Shown here piece after piece: positions 8,512 through 17,704 of a stretch of DNA of 39,281 bases. The notes beneath the pieces are model-generated. The model searched no databases, was not told the DNA's origin, and saw only the letters and a program-made list of their open reading frames with translations. This DNA comes from Strigomonas culicis. Lineage: Eukaryota > Euglenozoa > Kinetoplastea > Trypanosomatida > Trypanosomatidae. The position numbers and the translations under genes are program-made. Each line of letters begins with the position of its first letter. Positions within the stretch are counted from its first letter, which is position 1. The stretch is taken from the NCBI GenBank assembly GCA_000482145.1, contig AUXH01000116.1, positions 1 through 39,281 on the forward strand. The letters run 5' to 3'.

Positions 8512-9144
8512 TTAGTTTTCATTAGTGGCCCATGTGCGGGTACCGATCTCCCCCTTCACACTGACGCGACCGCCCGAGGGCGCCGCGTTGCCACCCTTGG
8601 CGCCCGCGCCGTCGGCCGAGCTGGAGTGAAAGCGGCGGCCCTCGTTCGAGCTGCTGAAGAAGACGTGGAGCATGCGCTCCACGACATCGTTGGTGCCCTG
8701 CACGGGCGCCTCCTCCTCCTTGGGCTGCTTCTCCTCCTTCGCCGCCTTGGCCACCTTCTCCACCTGTCGGAAGCCGAGCTCGCGGTCGATCAGCCTCTGG
8801 CGCTCGGTGGCCTCGGCCGCGGTGTACTGGGCGCGCTTCGCCTCCACCTCGGCCTGGCGGCGGTGCCGCATCTGCTCCAGCGTCTGCGGCTCCATCGTGT
8901 CGGTGTCCTTCGCCATGCCCTGGGGGGCGCGGGCGAGCTCCTGCATCAGCAGCGCCTCCGTCTCCTCGTCGAGCGCGTCATCCTTGCGGCGTTTCGAGGA
9001 CTTCCGTGACTTCTTCGACGCCCCACTCGCGCGGCTTCTGTCCTCCACCACCGTCACGTCCGCGGAGCTGATGCTGGAGAAAATCACAAAGACCACCAAG
9101 ATACCAGCCACCGCAACGCCGACAGCAATGAGGTAATCCATCAT
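8512..9144 (-). CDS. Hypothetical protein with an N-terminal signal anchor and a charged coiled-coil domain
   Basis: The product is 210 aa and I do not recognise the family. Residues about 4-24 form one strongly hydrophobic helix at the extreme N-terminus, typical of a signal anchor. A basic Lys/Arg/Ser patch follows (about 43-54), then a Glu/Lys/Arg/Gln-rich region likely to form a coiled coil (about 58-145), and a Gly/Ser/Ala-rich tail. The topology suggests a membrane-anchored protein with a long cytosolic or lumenal helical arm; which side is undecided. Two adjacent ATG codons (9144 and 9141) are both usable. A strong polypyrimidine tract and acceptor AG at 9154-9155 leave a leader of only 9 nt. 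Confidence 0.75.
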   Translation of the reverse strand: MMDYLIAVGVAVAGILVVFVIFSSISSADVTVVEDRSRASGASKKSRKSSKRRKDDALDEETEALLMQELARAPQGMAKDTDTMEPQTLEQMRHRRQAEVEAKRAQYTAAEATERQRLIDRELGFRQVEKVAKAAKEEKQPKEEEAPVQGTNDVVERMLHVFFSSSNEGRRFHSSSADGAGAKGGNAAPSGGRVSVKGEIGTRTWATNEN

Positions 9145-9153
9145 TTTGTTTGC

Positions 9154-9195
9154 CTGATAGTCAACAATGAAGGAGGTTGAGAAAAAGAGTAATAA
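9154..9195 (-). promoter_or_regulatory. Predicted spliced-leader acceptor for the 8512-9144 gene
   Basis: The sense strand has a long T/C-rich stretch without AG, followed by ATCAG (AG at plus 9154-9155), nine bases before the first ATG. This is one of the clearest acceptor sites in the window. Confidence 0.65.
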
Positions 9196-9334
9196 GAACC
9201 ACAGTTATTTCTACAGTTACGAAGCAAGACGGGAAGAGTAAGAACGAGCGAAAGTGAAACAGGGAGGGAGGAAAAGCACAAGAATCCAGTACGCATACAC
9301 TTGAATGTCAAATGTCACAATATCGTAAAAACCA

Positions 9335-9355
9335 CATATATATATATATATATAT
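9335..9355. repeat. (TA)n microsatellite
   Basis: About ten uninterrupted AT/TA units lie in the spacer between the TTLL gene and the signal-anchored hypothetical gene. Confidence 0.9.
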
Positions 9356-9650
9356 GTATTTAATGTGGTTACAAGGGAAAAATGCACAGGAATGATATTA
9401 TTTATGTGTATGTATAACAAAAAAAAAGGTGTTAGTAAGAATCTAATGTCGCTACCAGCGCAATAAGCGATGAAGCATTTAGTTATTTAGATGCATTATT
9501 CTCCATTTCCTCATCAGCGTCCACAGGGTAACTCCCCGTTACACTGAAGCGCGAACTCTACCATAACGCGCGAGTCGCCATTTGCGGGTAAGAACTCCTT
9601 TTGCTTCCTCTTCGCTTCTTGTCACTGCAGAGGTTGGGCTTCGGCTCTCT

Positions 9651-11675
9651 TCAGCTGTCGCTGTCGGCGTTCTCCCGCATGAGGCACGCCGAAACCGACA
9701 AGTAGTTGTTGCGGCTGACCCCATGCGTGAAGAAGGGCAGATACTGCCGTGCCGTGCTGGCGTGCGGGAAGACCCGACGAAACCCGCCGGCGCAGTGCAG
9801 CTCCTCCTCCGCCTCGGTGAGCATCAGTGCCTCCGCGGGGGTCAGCAGCGAGTCCTTGTCCTCCGCGTCGTTGAATCGGCGCAGCAGCGGCCTCTCCACG
9901 CTGCGCGCGCTCGAGAAGGGATGCGTGCCGAAGCGGTAGGACCTATCCGCGATGGGCGTGTACGAGCCGGCGGGGCAGAAAGCGGCTTCGCTTGGGGCCA
10001 GCATCGCCGCGCGCACCTCGTCGCGCCGGCAGGGGATGCAGCGCACGAGCGTCAGCAGGTGCGCCAGCATGCGCGCCTTCACGGCCTTGTCCAGCGTCGT
10101 GCCGGTGGCGAGCGAGGGCATGATGTTCACCTCGATGAGGCGCACCTTCAGCGTGTCGTCGGCCATGAGGTCGAGGCCGAACAGCTCGAAGCAGTTCCGA
10201 CCCGACTTGTCGCGGCACTCGGCGCGCAGACGCTCCAGCACGTCGTGCTCGATGCTAAGGAAGGCCTTGATGACCACGTCGTTGCACGCCGCTTCGATCT
10301 GTTCCCACGCGCGCTCCTTCAGCGGGTGGTTCTTCTTGAGATAATTCTTGAGGTCCGACACGCACCATTTGATGTCCACCGGGTCCTCGCCTTCGTAGTC
10401 GCGGTCGCGGCTTTCCCGGTTCAGCTCTGCCGTCTTGTTAACCGAGTAGTTCGTCAGGTGCATGTGAATGTTATCGAGGTCCTTGTCCGGCCCGGGATAC
10501 TTCTCCGCGGCGAAGCGCACCAACCCCTCGTCGAAGAGGTAAATGCGGAGGGGGTCAAACGACGTGACGCAGCAGTACAAGCGTAGGTCGAACTTGCGGC
10601 CGAAAATGAGGAGCGGATTCCCGATGTACCGCTGGCACACCATTCGCTTGTTGCCGCGCGGCATTGCCGGTATGCCGCGGTTCAGATAGATGCCGCGCCC
10701 GCAGCTCGAGGCGCTGGGCTTCATAATGTAAATGAGCGGGTTCTCCGGCGTGTCGGGCTGCTGCTCCGCATCCCGCAGGAGCTCGTTCTTTTGGTTTGGC
10801 AGCAGAAAGGAGACGGGCACAATGTCGAAGGGCGCCTCGCCAAACGCGCGCTTCATTTTGCCGACGTTCACCGCGAGACTGTCTTTGCGGCCGAGCCCCC
10901 ACGTGCCTGGGAAGTGGTTCACCTTCTGGTAAGGCGTGAGCGCGGCCAGCGTCTGGGGCGTCGCGCGCTTGGCCCATATGATGTTGAACAGGTCGTTGGA
11001 CGGGGTGTACTCGCAGCCAGCCGCCTCGAACGCCTTCATGACAACGCGGAACGCCACCGCGCCGGGGCCGATCTTGTACAAGCACATGCGGTTGAGGTTG
11101 TCCTTTTGCACCGAAACGCTGGAGAGCGTCAAGTTGGAGCGGTCGTTCGGATGCAGCACCTCGTTGATGTGCTGGGGCAGGCCGCGGGGGTCTAGCCGGT
11201 CCTTCGCGGAGGGCTTGCCGTAGTAAATGGGGAAGAAGAGGGAGGCGCTGCTCGAGGGGTACAGGGGCTCCACCACCGGGTAGGTGGCCTTCACGATGCT
11301 CACGCGCCGGGGGCCCTCGCCGTCCAACGAGGCGCTGTCCGAGCTGAGCGCGGAGTGGTAGTCCTCGCTCTTTGTCCGCGAGAGGGACCGCACCGTGTCG
11401 CGCGTCGTCGAGTTGGTCCTGCTGGTCGCCGTGCTGGCCGACCGCGGCTTGTACTTGGGGTTCGAGTAGTCGTCGTTCTTCAGGTCCAGCACGTACTTGC
11501 CCACCTCCAGGCGCTGGGAGGCCAGCAGGCGGTACGTACTCTTGCTGTCCATCGCGTCCGTGTCAGCGTGTCCGTCCTGCTGGTCGCACCAGAGGCTTTG
11601 CGGGTAGAAGCACGGAACCCCAGGGACCGCGGGCACCAGCAGTGCCCCGGCGTCGCTGGATTGCTCAGCGCTCAT
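9651..11675 (-). CDS. Tubulin-tyrosine ligase-like protein, probable polyglutamylase (TTLL4/5 type)
   Basis: This enzyme family ligates glutamate chains onto tubulin tails, usually on axonemal or subpellicular microtubules. The protein is 674 aa from the only early ATG; the upstream 45 codons have no ATG. The N-terminal about 180 residues are Ser/Thr-rich and probably disordered. The ATP-grasp TTL domain spans about 200-550. Visible signatures are IMKPSASSCGRGIY (K319 in the nucleotide site), the RKFDLRLY strand (about 360-367), HLTNYSVNK (about 406-414), FELFGLDLMAD (about 496-506) and LIEVNIMPSL (513-522) with metal-binding E514/N516. The stretch TSFDPLRIYLFDEGLVRFA resembles TTLL4 most closely. 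A 120-residue tail without motifs follows. Whether it acts on alpha or beta tubulin cannot be told. Confidence 0.92.
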   Translation of the reverse strand: MSAEQSSDAGALLVPAVPGVPCFYPQSLWCDQQDGHADTDAMDSKSTYRLLASQRLEVGKYVLDLKNDDYSNPKYKPRSASTATSRTNSTTRDTVRSLSRTKSEDYHSALSSDSASLDGEGPRRVSIVKATYPVVEPLYPSSSASLFFPIYYGKPSAKDRLDPRGLPQHINEVLHPNDRSNLTLSSVSVQKDNLNRMCLYKIGPGAVAFRVVMKAFEAAGCEYTPSNDLFNIIWAKRATPQTLAALTPYQKVNHFPGTWGLGRKDSLAVNVGKMKRAFGEAPFDIVPVSFLLPNQKNELLRDAEQQPDTPENPLIYIMKPSASSCGRGIYLNRGIPAMPRGNKRMVCQRYIGNPLLIFGRKFDLRLYCCVTSFDPLRIYLFDEGLVRFAAEKYPGPDKDLDNIHMHLTNYSVNKTAELNRESRDRDYEGEDPVDIKWCVSDLKNYLKKNHPLKERAWEQIEAACNDVVIKAFLSIEHDVLERLRAECRDKSGRNCFELFGLDLMADDTLKVRLIEVNIMPSLATGTTLDKAVKARMLAHLLTLVRCIPCRRDEVRAAMLAPSEAAFCPAGSYTPIADRSYRFGTHPFSSARSVERPLLRRFNDAEDKDSLLTPAEALMLTEAEEELHCAGGFRRVFPHASTARQYLPFFTHGVSRNNYLSVSACLMRENADSDS

Positions 11676-11858
11676 CGCACGAGGTACGGTAGGGTGAACA
11701 CGAGTGCGCTTCTTCGCAGTCTTTTGGTTGTTCCTCACCAAGACAGTGGGTGGTACTATTCTCTTCTTCGCAAGAGCACCAGTTTCCCTGAGTATTGTTT
11801 TACTCTTCAAGAGTGGTGAAAAGAGCCGCGTTTTTTCGGTCTTCTTCGCTAGTTATCG

Positions 11859-11885
11859 CTACAAAAAAAAAAATCAAAAAGAAGA
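11859..11885 (-). promoter_or_regulatory. Predicted spliced-leader acceptor for the TTLL gene
   Basis: A run of about eleven T on the sense strand is followed at once by GTAG (AG at plus 11859-11860). The resulting leader would be about 183 nt and contains no upstream ATG. Confidence 0.5.
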
Positions 11886-12702
11886 AGCAAAATAAGAGAC
11901 AAGACGTTTTGTAAAACCAAACAAAAACAAGCAAGTACCTTGTGGAAAAAAGAGAGAGAAAGAGAGAAAGATGGAGAAGGAAAAGGGTGTAAAAAGAGCA
12001 TTTTTTTTTTTTGAGGAGATCGTATATATGCGCACATAGCGCTATCCACAACAACGCCGTGTACATCGGTACACTTCAACATCACAACAAACGTGTGAAA
12101 CAAGAGTGTAGGTAAGAAAAGAGAATAACTCAGTATCTGCGTTGAAATAAAAACAAATTTGGCAGGAACGACTTCGGACAAGGGCACGAAGGTAGTCAAG
12201 AACTAGTACGAATGACGAGTGTCTCAAAGTGATCGCGTGTTTATAGGTGGAAGTAAAGAAACAAAAAAAAAGAAAAAAAAGGGGTATAAAAGATCATTTA
12301 TACATAATGCTTTTGCTTGCCACAGAGTCTTTTGGGATTTTTTTTTTCCAGCATTATAAGTAGTAAAATGATGAAGAAAAGAAGTGTGTATAGTGATTAA
12401 AAAAGAAAAAATATTTCTGCTTTTGTTTTCTATTTTTGGCTAGCGCTAGTAGATGTATGAAAACAGCAAATAATCAGAACCGGAATCAATGAGTTAGAAT
12501 AACTACACTGCTGCCGCACATGACCGATGTAGCTAAACATCTCGCTAGGAGATCTTTATTTTTGTCCAGCGTCGCCTGATTACAGTGGTTTCTTTATACA
12601 TACATATATATATATATACATGTAAACAGTATGTTGGTGGTGTGTGGGTGTATGTTCCTTTTATTATGCGGATGCTAATTATTTCATTCGCATGACAAAC
12701 GT
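11886..12702. other. Spacer between the TTLL and NEK kinase genes
   Basis: The whole gap between the two genes is about a kilobase and no gene is supported in it. It contains a purine-rich plus-strand stretch (11940-12000), a T run at 12001-12012, and a TA-rich microsatellite at about 12604-12620 in the likely 3' UTR of the kinase mRNA. Confidence 0.55.
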
Positions 12703-14121
12703 TTACATACCGCACGCACGATGGAACTTGGAAATCCACATGTCGCGCGACTCCTCACTGTCAGCCAGGGCAATGATCTTCTGACCATTGTTGAACCAAA
12801 TGACAAGCTGGAAGGGATGCGTCCGGCAGTAAACCTCCGGCACGGGGAACACATCGCTGATGGTCTCCAAGCTCGCGGACTTGGGGGGCACGTTGTCCTT
12901 CTCCGGGTTTTCGCTCAAGGAAATGCGGAGCGCACCCCCGCTAATCGAGAAGTAACGCTTCTTCCACTGGAGGTCAGAGCTGAACTTGTAGAGGTAGCCG
13001 CTGTGGGTGACCTCCGAACTAACCACACCGTACCGGATGGAAGCGGGGAGGGGCTCCTTCTGGCGGCTGGAGGCCAGCTGGCGGAGGATCTCCTTCTTGT
13101 CGCCCTCGGGGATCGCGTCGGAGTTCTTCACAATCTCCTCGAACAGGTTCGCCACGTACTTCATGAACTCCGTGTTGAGCAGCTGCTGCGTCGTGGGGCG
13201 CTCGAGGGGGTTCTTGGAGAGCAGCGGGTTGAGGAGGGCGGTCATGCTGTCGGACACCTCACAGGGGAAGGGGTCGTAGCGGCCGTAGAGCACCTGCTGC
13301 ATGATCTCGCGCTGCGACGGGCCCTTGAAGGGGCGGTGCAGCGTCAGCAGCTCGTACAGGATCACACCCAGGGACCAGACGTCGGCCTTCTTGCTGTAGC
13401 GCTTGCGCTCCCACAGCTCGGGGGCCAGGTAGTAGGGCGTGCCGCAGAAGGAAAGGCCGACATCGATGGACACGGAGTCGTTGTACTGCTTGGAGAAGCC
13501 GAAGTCGCCCAGCTTGATCACGCCCGTGGGCATGAGGAAGATGTTCGCGCTCTTCAGATCGCGGTGCATCATTCGGCGGCCGTGGACCTCATCGAGGGCG
13601 AGCACGATCTGGTAGAAGAGCAGGCCGACCTCGTGCTCCTTGAAGGGCAGCTTCTCCTTCAGGCGCTGCTTGATCTGCTTGTTCAGGTCGCCGCCGCTGC
13701 CGTACTCCATGATGAGCAGGAGCTTGTCGTCGGACTTGAAGTCGTCGTAGTGCTTCACAATACCGAAGTGGTTGCACGCGGCCAGGCAGTGGAGCTCACT
13801 CCGGGCGTAGGAAGCCTGCTTGTCGTCGTTGAGCGTGACGAACTTGGCGACAACCTGTTCGTTCTTATCCGACCCGCGGGTGGCCACAAACGCAGCCGTG
13901 GTGGGGTTGCGGCCGACGAGGGACTTGAGGATGTACAGGTGCTCGCGGGGGTCCTTCACTTCCGGCGGGTCCTCCCCCTCCTGCACATCGACGGGCACTT
14001 GCTTCTTGCTGAGAGAGGCCGCGTACTCCTCCATGTCCTTGTCATTGGCGAACAGGACGTTCGGGAAGAACTTGGTGTACTGACGGATCAGCTCCAAATT
14101 AGCTTCTTCGCGGTGAGGCAT
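12703..14121 (-). CDS. NEK (NIMA-related) serine/threonine kinase with C-terminal PH domain
   Basis: A complete protein kinase domain occupies about residues 63-320 of 472. The features are VVAKF with catalytic K93, HRDLKSAN (186-193), DFGFSK (206-211), GTPYYLAPE (227-235) and ADVWSLGVILYEL. HRDLKSAN and GTPYYL(A/S)PE are typical of the NEK family. Residues about 372-470 form a pleckstrin-homology domain, starting with HSGYLYK and ending with the usual tryptophan helix (RDMWISKF). The NEK-plus-PH arrangement is expanded in trypanosomatids (NrkA/NrkB and relatives). It suggests recruitment to phosphoinositide membranes, flagellum or basal body. The start was set at the first ATG, 26 nt after a good acceptor AG; the upstream extension of the frame has no ATG and is translated polypyrimidine tract. 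Confidence 0.93.
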   Translation of the reverse strand: MPHREEANLELIRQYTKFFPNVLFANDKDMEEYAASLSKKQVPVDVQEGEDPPEVKDPREHLYILKSLVGRNPTTAAFVATRGSDKNEQVVAKFVTLNDDKQASYARSELHCLAACNHFGIVKHYDDFKSDDKLLLIMEYGSGGDLNKQIKQRLKEKLPFKEHEVGLLFYQIVLALDEVHGRRMMHRDLKSANIFLMPTGVIKLGDFGFSKQYNDSVSIDVGLSFCGTPYYLAPELWERKRYSKKADVWSLGVILYELLTLHRPFKGPSQREIMQQVLYGRYDPFPCEVSDSMTALLNPLLSKNPLERPTTQQLLNTEFMKYVANLFEEIVKNSDAIPEGDKKEILRQLASSRQKEPLPASIRYGVVSSEVTHSGYLYKFSSDLQWKKRYFSISGGALRISLSENPEKDNVPPKSASLETISDVFPVPEVYCRTHPFQLVIWFNNGQKIIALADSEESRDMWISKFHRACGM

Positions 14122-14147
14122 GATTACTTTCTGTTCGGTGTATTGAG

Positions 14148-14185
14148 CTTTGAGTGAAGAGAAAGTGTGGTCGGGGGGTATGATA
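14148..14185 (-). promoter_or_regulatory. Predicted spliced-leader acceptor for the NEK-PH kinase gene
   Basis: The sense strand reads a C-rich then T/C-rich tract followed by CAAAG (AG at plus 14148-14149). It leaves a 26-nt 5' UTR before the ATG at 14121. Confidence 0.6.
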
Positions 14186-14447
14186 CTGTAAGTTATAAAA
14201 AAAAGCAAATAAAAAAAAGAATGCAGAAAGGCTAGCCACCTTCACAGCAAGCAACCAAAAGGAGGGCAACAGATACAGTGCAGATGGTCTCACGCAGGTG
14301 ACAGAAAAAGCATCATAAAGGCGTCGCGCGCATTTCAGCATTGAAACACACCAAACAACAACGAACAAGAGAGTGGAAGCAAAATAGAGTGCTCTTTATT
14401 CACAGAAGGAAAAAGAAAAATAGCAATGGTGGATCGCATTACGTCAT
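14186..14447. other. Spacer between the NEK kinase and MCM9 genes
   Basis: The stretch is purine-rich on the plus strand and carries no coding signal. It should contain the MCM9 3' end and the upstream part of the kinase splice region. Confidence 0.5.
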
Positions 14448-17003
14448 TCAAAAGTGAAACCTGAGACTTTGCATGATTTCATCGGCGGAACGCTTCCGTT
14501 TTCGCAGCAACGTCTGCGATTCCGTCGGTACCGAATTAGCGGACAGCCACATCTCCGTGGCCGGCCCTTGGCTGCATTTGGGTGTCGAGGCGACCGCCTG
14601 CGACAGGACGCCAGAGTCGCTCATGAAGAGCTCTTCCTCTTCGTCATCGCGGTCCAGCCTCTGCGAGGGCGTCGGGTCTTGCGCCCTTGCACGCAGCTCC
14701 GCCGACGCGGAGGGGGGCGCGACCTCTACCACCGGTGGGGGTGGCGCTCCCTCCGACCCATCGTCCTGTGAGGCGGGTCGGCTCCGGCGCGACGAGAGGC
14801 GGTGGGAGAACAGGATCTGCTGGGCGTCGGCTTGCGAGCGGTCGTCGTCGTGCGCGCGCGGATAGGACGTCACGGTGCGGGCCACGACGGACGGGGTGGT
14901 GATCTCGCGCTCGAGGCGCCGGATGCTCTGCTGGTGGGCCTGCGACAGCTGTGCGCGCGACGTGAGGAGCGTGGTCGGCTCGCCGCCCTGCGGCTGCTGC
15001 TCCGCCAGCGGCACGCGCCCCGTCGGGTCCTCGCCCCACCCCTGCCCCTGCGTTCCGTAGTTCGCGACGACGTGCACCAAGCTCTCCAAGACCTGCTTCT
15101 GCAGCTGCGTGTTCTCGGCGGAGTCGCTCAGGAACACGTCGTCGAGCTCGCGCGAGCTGCTGTACACATCCGGCCCGAGAGCCGCCAGCGGCACCTTCAA
15201 CCCGTGCGCGCTGCGCTCCATGAGAAAGATGGCCATGGCGGCGTCGTCGACCGTGCACACCGGCTGCAGGTGCAGCTTGGCGTGCGCCTGCGCGATGCGC
15301 ACGAGGGACTCCAGGAGGCGCACCGTCACGGGGACCGCGTCCTCGAGCGCCGGGGTCGCGCCGCGCTGCCGCTGCATCGCGTAGTACTTGCCCAGCAGCT
15401 CCGCGGCGCCGTCGGCCAGCAGCGGCCCGTCCACGTGCGCGAACTGCGACCGCACCCACCACAGGTAGCACGCGACGTCCGCCGTCGAGAGCGGCGGCGT
15501 CGGCTCCCGCTCGACCGCGTTGTACGCCAGCACGTGGTCTGCGATGCGCTCGTCCACCGCCGGCAGCGGCGTGTCCCACAGGAGATAGATGAAGTCGAAG
15601 CGGCTCAGCAGCGGGCCGCCGACGCCGATGGTGGTGCGCTCGCTGCGGCGCGACGGGGGGTTGCACGCGGACAGCACGGCGCACGCCGTGCGCAGCTTGG
15701 TCACGATGCCGCCCTTCGCCACGGAGATGGTCTGCTGCTCCATCGCCTCGTGGAGCGAGGCGCGGTCGGCCGGCGACACGGTGCGCAGCTCGTCGATGAT
15801 GCAGGAGCCACCGTCGCTGAGCACGAGCGCGCCGGGCTCCAGCACCCACTCGCCGTGCTCCTTCGCCGCGGCCACCGTCAGCCCGGCTGACGTGCTGCCC
15901 ATGCCGGTCGTCGACGTGCTGCGCGGCGCGATGGCGGCAGCGAACCGCAGCAGCTGCGACTTGCCCGTCGCGGGGTCGCCCACGTAGAGGCAGTGGATCG
16001 TGCTGCGGATGTGCATCGTGGTCTTGCCGCCGGTCGCGGCGCCGCCGAGGGCGGACAGCAGCACCGACATGCGCGGCGCGTAGAGCCCCGCGAGCTGCGG
16101 CGTGACCGAGCGGACCAGCGCCACCCCGCGCGCGCTCTTGGGGAGCGAGAGAAAGAAGCCCTCGGGCGTGAACTTGGGGCCGTCCGCGTGCGGCGCACCG
16201 GCGCGGCGCCGCGGCACCGCGCCGGCGACGGCGGCGGACCCCCTGTAGGCCTCCATGGGCAGCACGTTGATCGCCCACACGGTCGGCTCGATCGCCGGCG
16301 TGCTGAGCGGAAAGACGTGCCGCCACCGCGGGAAGAGGACGCCGATCACCTCCACAAACTGCCCCACCACGCACTTGGTCGACAGCTCGTCGTCCAGCGT
16401 CACGAGCAGGCTCCTTGGCAGCCGACCCGTCTGGTTCGCGCGCTGCTGCAGCCGGCACTCCGCGTAGTCCATCCACACCTCGCCCACCGACTGCAGCTCC
16501 TCCTTCCGGCAGCCCGACTGCGGGCAGCACCGCTTCACCTTTGCGGCGCGGTCGAGGGCGCTGGTGTAGCTCACGGAGCCGCCGCGGCAGCGCGGGCACA
16601 GCAGTCGGTACGCGTGCGGGACCACCTTCTTCGCGGTCATGCGCACGATGGAGCCGCACACCTGCACGAGCTGCCCCTGCGGCGGCGGCAGCGACGGGAG
16701 GCTGGCGCTCACGCACGGCAGGTGCGTCAGGCGGATGGACAGCTGCTCCTCCTCCAGCGCCTGACCGGCCGCCCGGCACAGCGCGATGGTCCCCGCCGCC
16801 AGCTCGCGCATGAGCGCCAGGGTGTCCGTGTACAGGCGGCGCCCCGCCTCCGGACAGTGCTGCAGCAGCTTCATGCAGTCCACCTCCTGCGTGAAGAGCA
16901 CGCGGCTGCTGTTCGTCTGCTGCTGCTCCTCGCCCAGGCTCGACTGCACCTGGGGCGGCGCACAGAAGGTCACCAAAAAGGACTGAAGACGGGCCTCATC
17001 CAT
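14448..17003 (-). CDS. MCM9: MCM9, minichromosome-maintenance-like helicase for recombination/repair
   Basis: The product is a hexameric AAA+ DNA helicase subunit of 851 aa. The N-terminal MCM domain includes a C4-type zinc site (C136, C139, C159/C160, C165). The ATPase core has Walker A GDPATGKSQ (342-350), a sensor/hairpin block STTGMGSTSAGLTV, Walker B ending LSDGGSCIIDE (395-405) and the arginine finger SRFD (467-470). The block GEWVLEPGALVL...HEAMEQQTISVAKGG and the helix YYAMQRQRG...RLLESLVRIAQAHA resemble MCM9 rather than MCM8 or MCM2-7. The residue after the Walker B acidic pair is Leu instead of the usual Phe. About 200 C-terminal residues are Ser/Gln/Arg-rich and disordered. The start is the first ATG, 54 nt after a strong acceptor; the 10 codons upstream begin with GTG. 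MCM9 normally works with MCM8, which is not in this window. Confidence 0.92.
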   Translation of the reverse strand: MDEARLQSFLVTFCAPPQVQSSLGEEQQQTNSSRVLFTQEVDCMKLLQHCPEAGRRLYTDTLALMRELAAGTIALCRAAGQALEEEQLSIRLTHLPCVSASLPSLPPPQGQLVQVCGSIVRMTAKKVVPHAYRLLCPRCRGGSVSYTSALDRAAKVKRCCPQSGCRKEELQSVGEVWMDYAECRLQQRANQTGRLPRSLLVTLDDELSTKCVVGQFVEVIGVLFPRWRHVFPLSTPAIEPTVWAINVLPMEAYRGSAAVAGAVPRRRAGAPHADGPKFTPEGFFLSLPKSARGVALVRSVTPQLAGLYAPRMSVLLSALGGAATGGKTTMHIRSTIHCLYVGDPATGKSQLLRFAAAIAPRSTSTTGMGSTSAGLTVAAAKEHGEWVLEPGALVLSDGGSCIIDELRTVSPADRASLHEAMEQQTISVAKGGIVTKLRTACAVLSACNPPSRRSERTTIGVGGPLLSRFDFIYLLWDTPLPAVDERIADHVLAYNAVEREPTPPLSTADVACYLWWVRSQFAHVDGPLLADGAAELLGKYYAMQRQRGATPALEDAVPVTVRLLESLVRIAQAHAKLHLQPVCTVDDAAMAIFLMERSAHGLKVPLAALGPDVYSSSRELDDVFLSDSAENTQLQKQVLESLVHVVANYGTQGQGWGEDPTGRVPLAEQQPQGGEPTTLLTSRAQLSQAHQQSIRRLEREITTPSVVARTVTSYPRAHDDDRSQADAQQILFSHRLSSRRSRPASQDDGSEGAPPPPVVEVAPPSASAELRARAQDPTPSQRLDRDDEEEELFMSDSGVLSQAVASTPKCSQGPATEMWLSANSVPTESQTLLRKRKRSADEIMQSLRFHF

Positions 17004-17057
17004 CGTCGCCACAGACGATGCCACACGCAGCACAAAAGACTAGGCGTATTCAACGTT

Positions 17058-17102
17058 CTCAGAGGGTCGGAAGTAAAGGCGGAGAAGCAAGGGAGAGTGG
17101 GC
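17058..17102 (-). promoter_or_regulatory. Predicted spliced-leader acceptor for the MCM9 gene
   Basis: A 40-nt C/T-rich tract on the sense strand lacks AG and is followed by CTGAG (AG at plus 17058-17059). The 5' UTR would be 54 nt. Confidence 0.6.
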
Positions 17103-17308
17103 AGGAAATAAAGGGAACCAGACCGAGAAGTGGCAGAATTATAAATGGTATATATAGGATCTGCTCACGTCTAGGTTAACAAGAAACCCTCCAAGTGTAT
17201 ATGTCAATCTTTTTATTTACATCGCCTGAAACGAAACGTTGCTGGGAATTATATGATTCTATGTAAAAAAAAAAAAAGCAGCATCGTGATAAGAGGGGGA
17301 CAGACAAA
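17103..17308. other. Short spacer between MCM9 and the 17309-17704 gene
   Basis: This is A/T-rich sequence with an A run on the plus strand (about 17264-17275). It is likely the 3' UTR of the small upstream gene. Nothing else is visible. Confidence 0.5.
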
Positions 17309-17704
17309 CTAGGACATGAGAGACCGATAGTACTCATCCCAATCCACAGCCTCGTTTGCCTGTTCGTAAAGCGTGACCAGTGCCTCCTGGCGGATCTCCT
17401 CCTCCATCGCGAGCAGGTGCTGCAGCGTCGCCGCATCGGTGCAGTCCACGTCGAAGCCCGCCACCACCTCCGACCAGTTGTCGACACTCAAGTGCCCCTC
17501 CGCAGCGAACCGATGCTCGGCGACGGCCAGTGAGGAACTGTCCGCGCCCTCCCCAGCACTCCGCAAGTCCGACATGCGAGTGGCGCGCAGGCTGTCGCGC
17601 TTGTGCCACAGCTGTTTTCGAATGCGCTCGCGAATATGATCCTTGCTGCGTTCGAAGCTCAAGGAGGCCTTCACATTCCGGCTTACCGCACGCTGAGGCT
17701 GCAT
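17309..17704 (-). CDS. Small conserved protein, possibly RPA-interacting-protein-like
   Basis: The product is 131 aa from the first ATG; the frame upstream has none. The N-terminal 45 residues are basic and helical (RNVKASLSFERSKDHIRERI, then a short Arg-rich stretch). The C-terminus is acidic and helical (LLAMEEEIRQEALVTLYEQA) and ends WDEYYRSL. This order, a basic arginine-rich helix then an acidic helix, resembles the N-terminal and central parts of RPA-interacting proteins, which import replication protein A into the nucleus. The cysteine-rich C-terminal zinc module of that family is absent. The match is a composition and pattern judgement only, so the name is tentative. It lies between the MCM9 gene and the unknown 18143-18979 gene, with DMC1 beyond. 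A coding origin is supported by GC-rich codons in an otherwise A/T-rich area. Confidence 0.6.
   Translation of the reverse strand: MQPQRAVSRNVKASLSFERSKDHIRERIRKQLWHKRDSLRATRMSDLRSAGEGADSSSLAVAEHRFAAEGHLSVDNWSEVVAGFDVDCTDAATLQHLLAMEEEIRQEALVTLYEQANEAVDWDEYYRSLMS

Larger units (their letters stand above)
9145..9650. other. Spacer upstream of the 8512-9144 gene with a TA microsatellite
   Basis: A TA repeat occupies about 9335-9355. The remainder is A/T-rich with no coding signal and should be the 3' UTR of the TTLL gene plus the splice signals listed separately. Confidence 0.55.

Noticed and set aside
12721..14157. Plus-strand open frame of 478 codons
   Set aside because: It is antisense to the NEK-PH kinase over its whole length and is a composition artefact of GC-rich third positions.
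14644..16779. Minus-strand open frame of 711 codons in another phase
   Set aside because: It overlaps MCM9 in a different frame and its translation is almost only Ala, Gly and Arg. The MCM9 frame carries Walker A/B and the arginine finger.
14448..17003. MCM8 or a replicative MCM2-7 subunit
   Set aside because: The motif blocks around Walker B and the ATPase C-terminal helix match MCM9. Replicative subunits have different arginine-finger surroundings.
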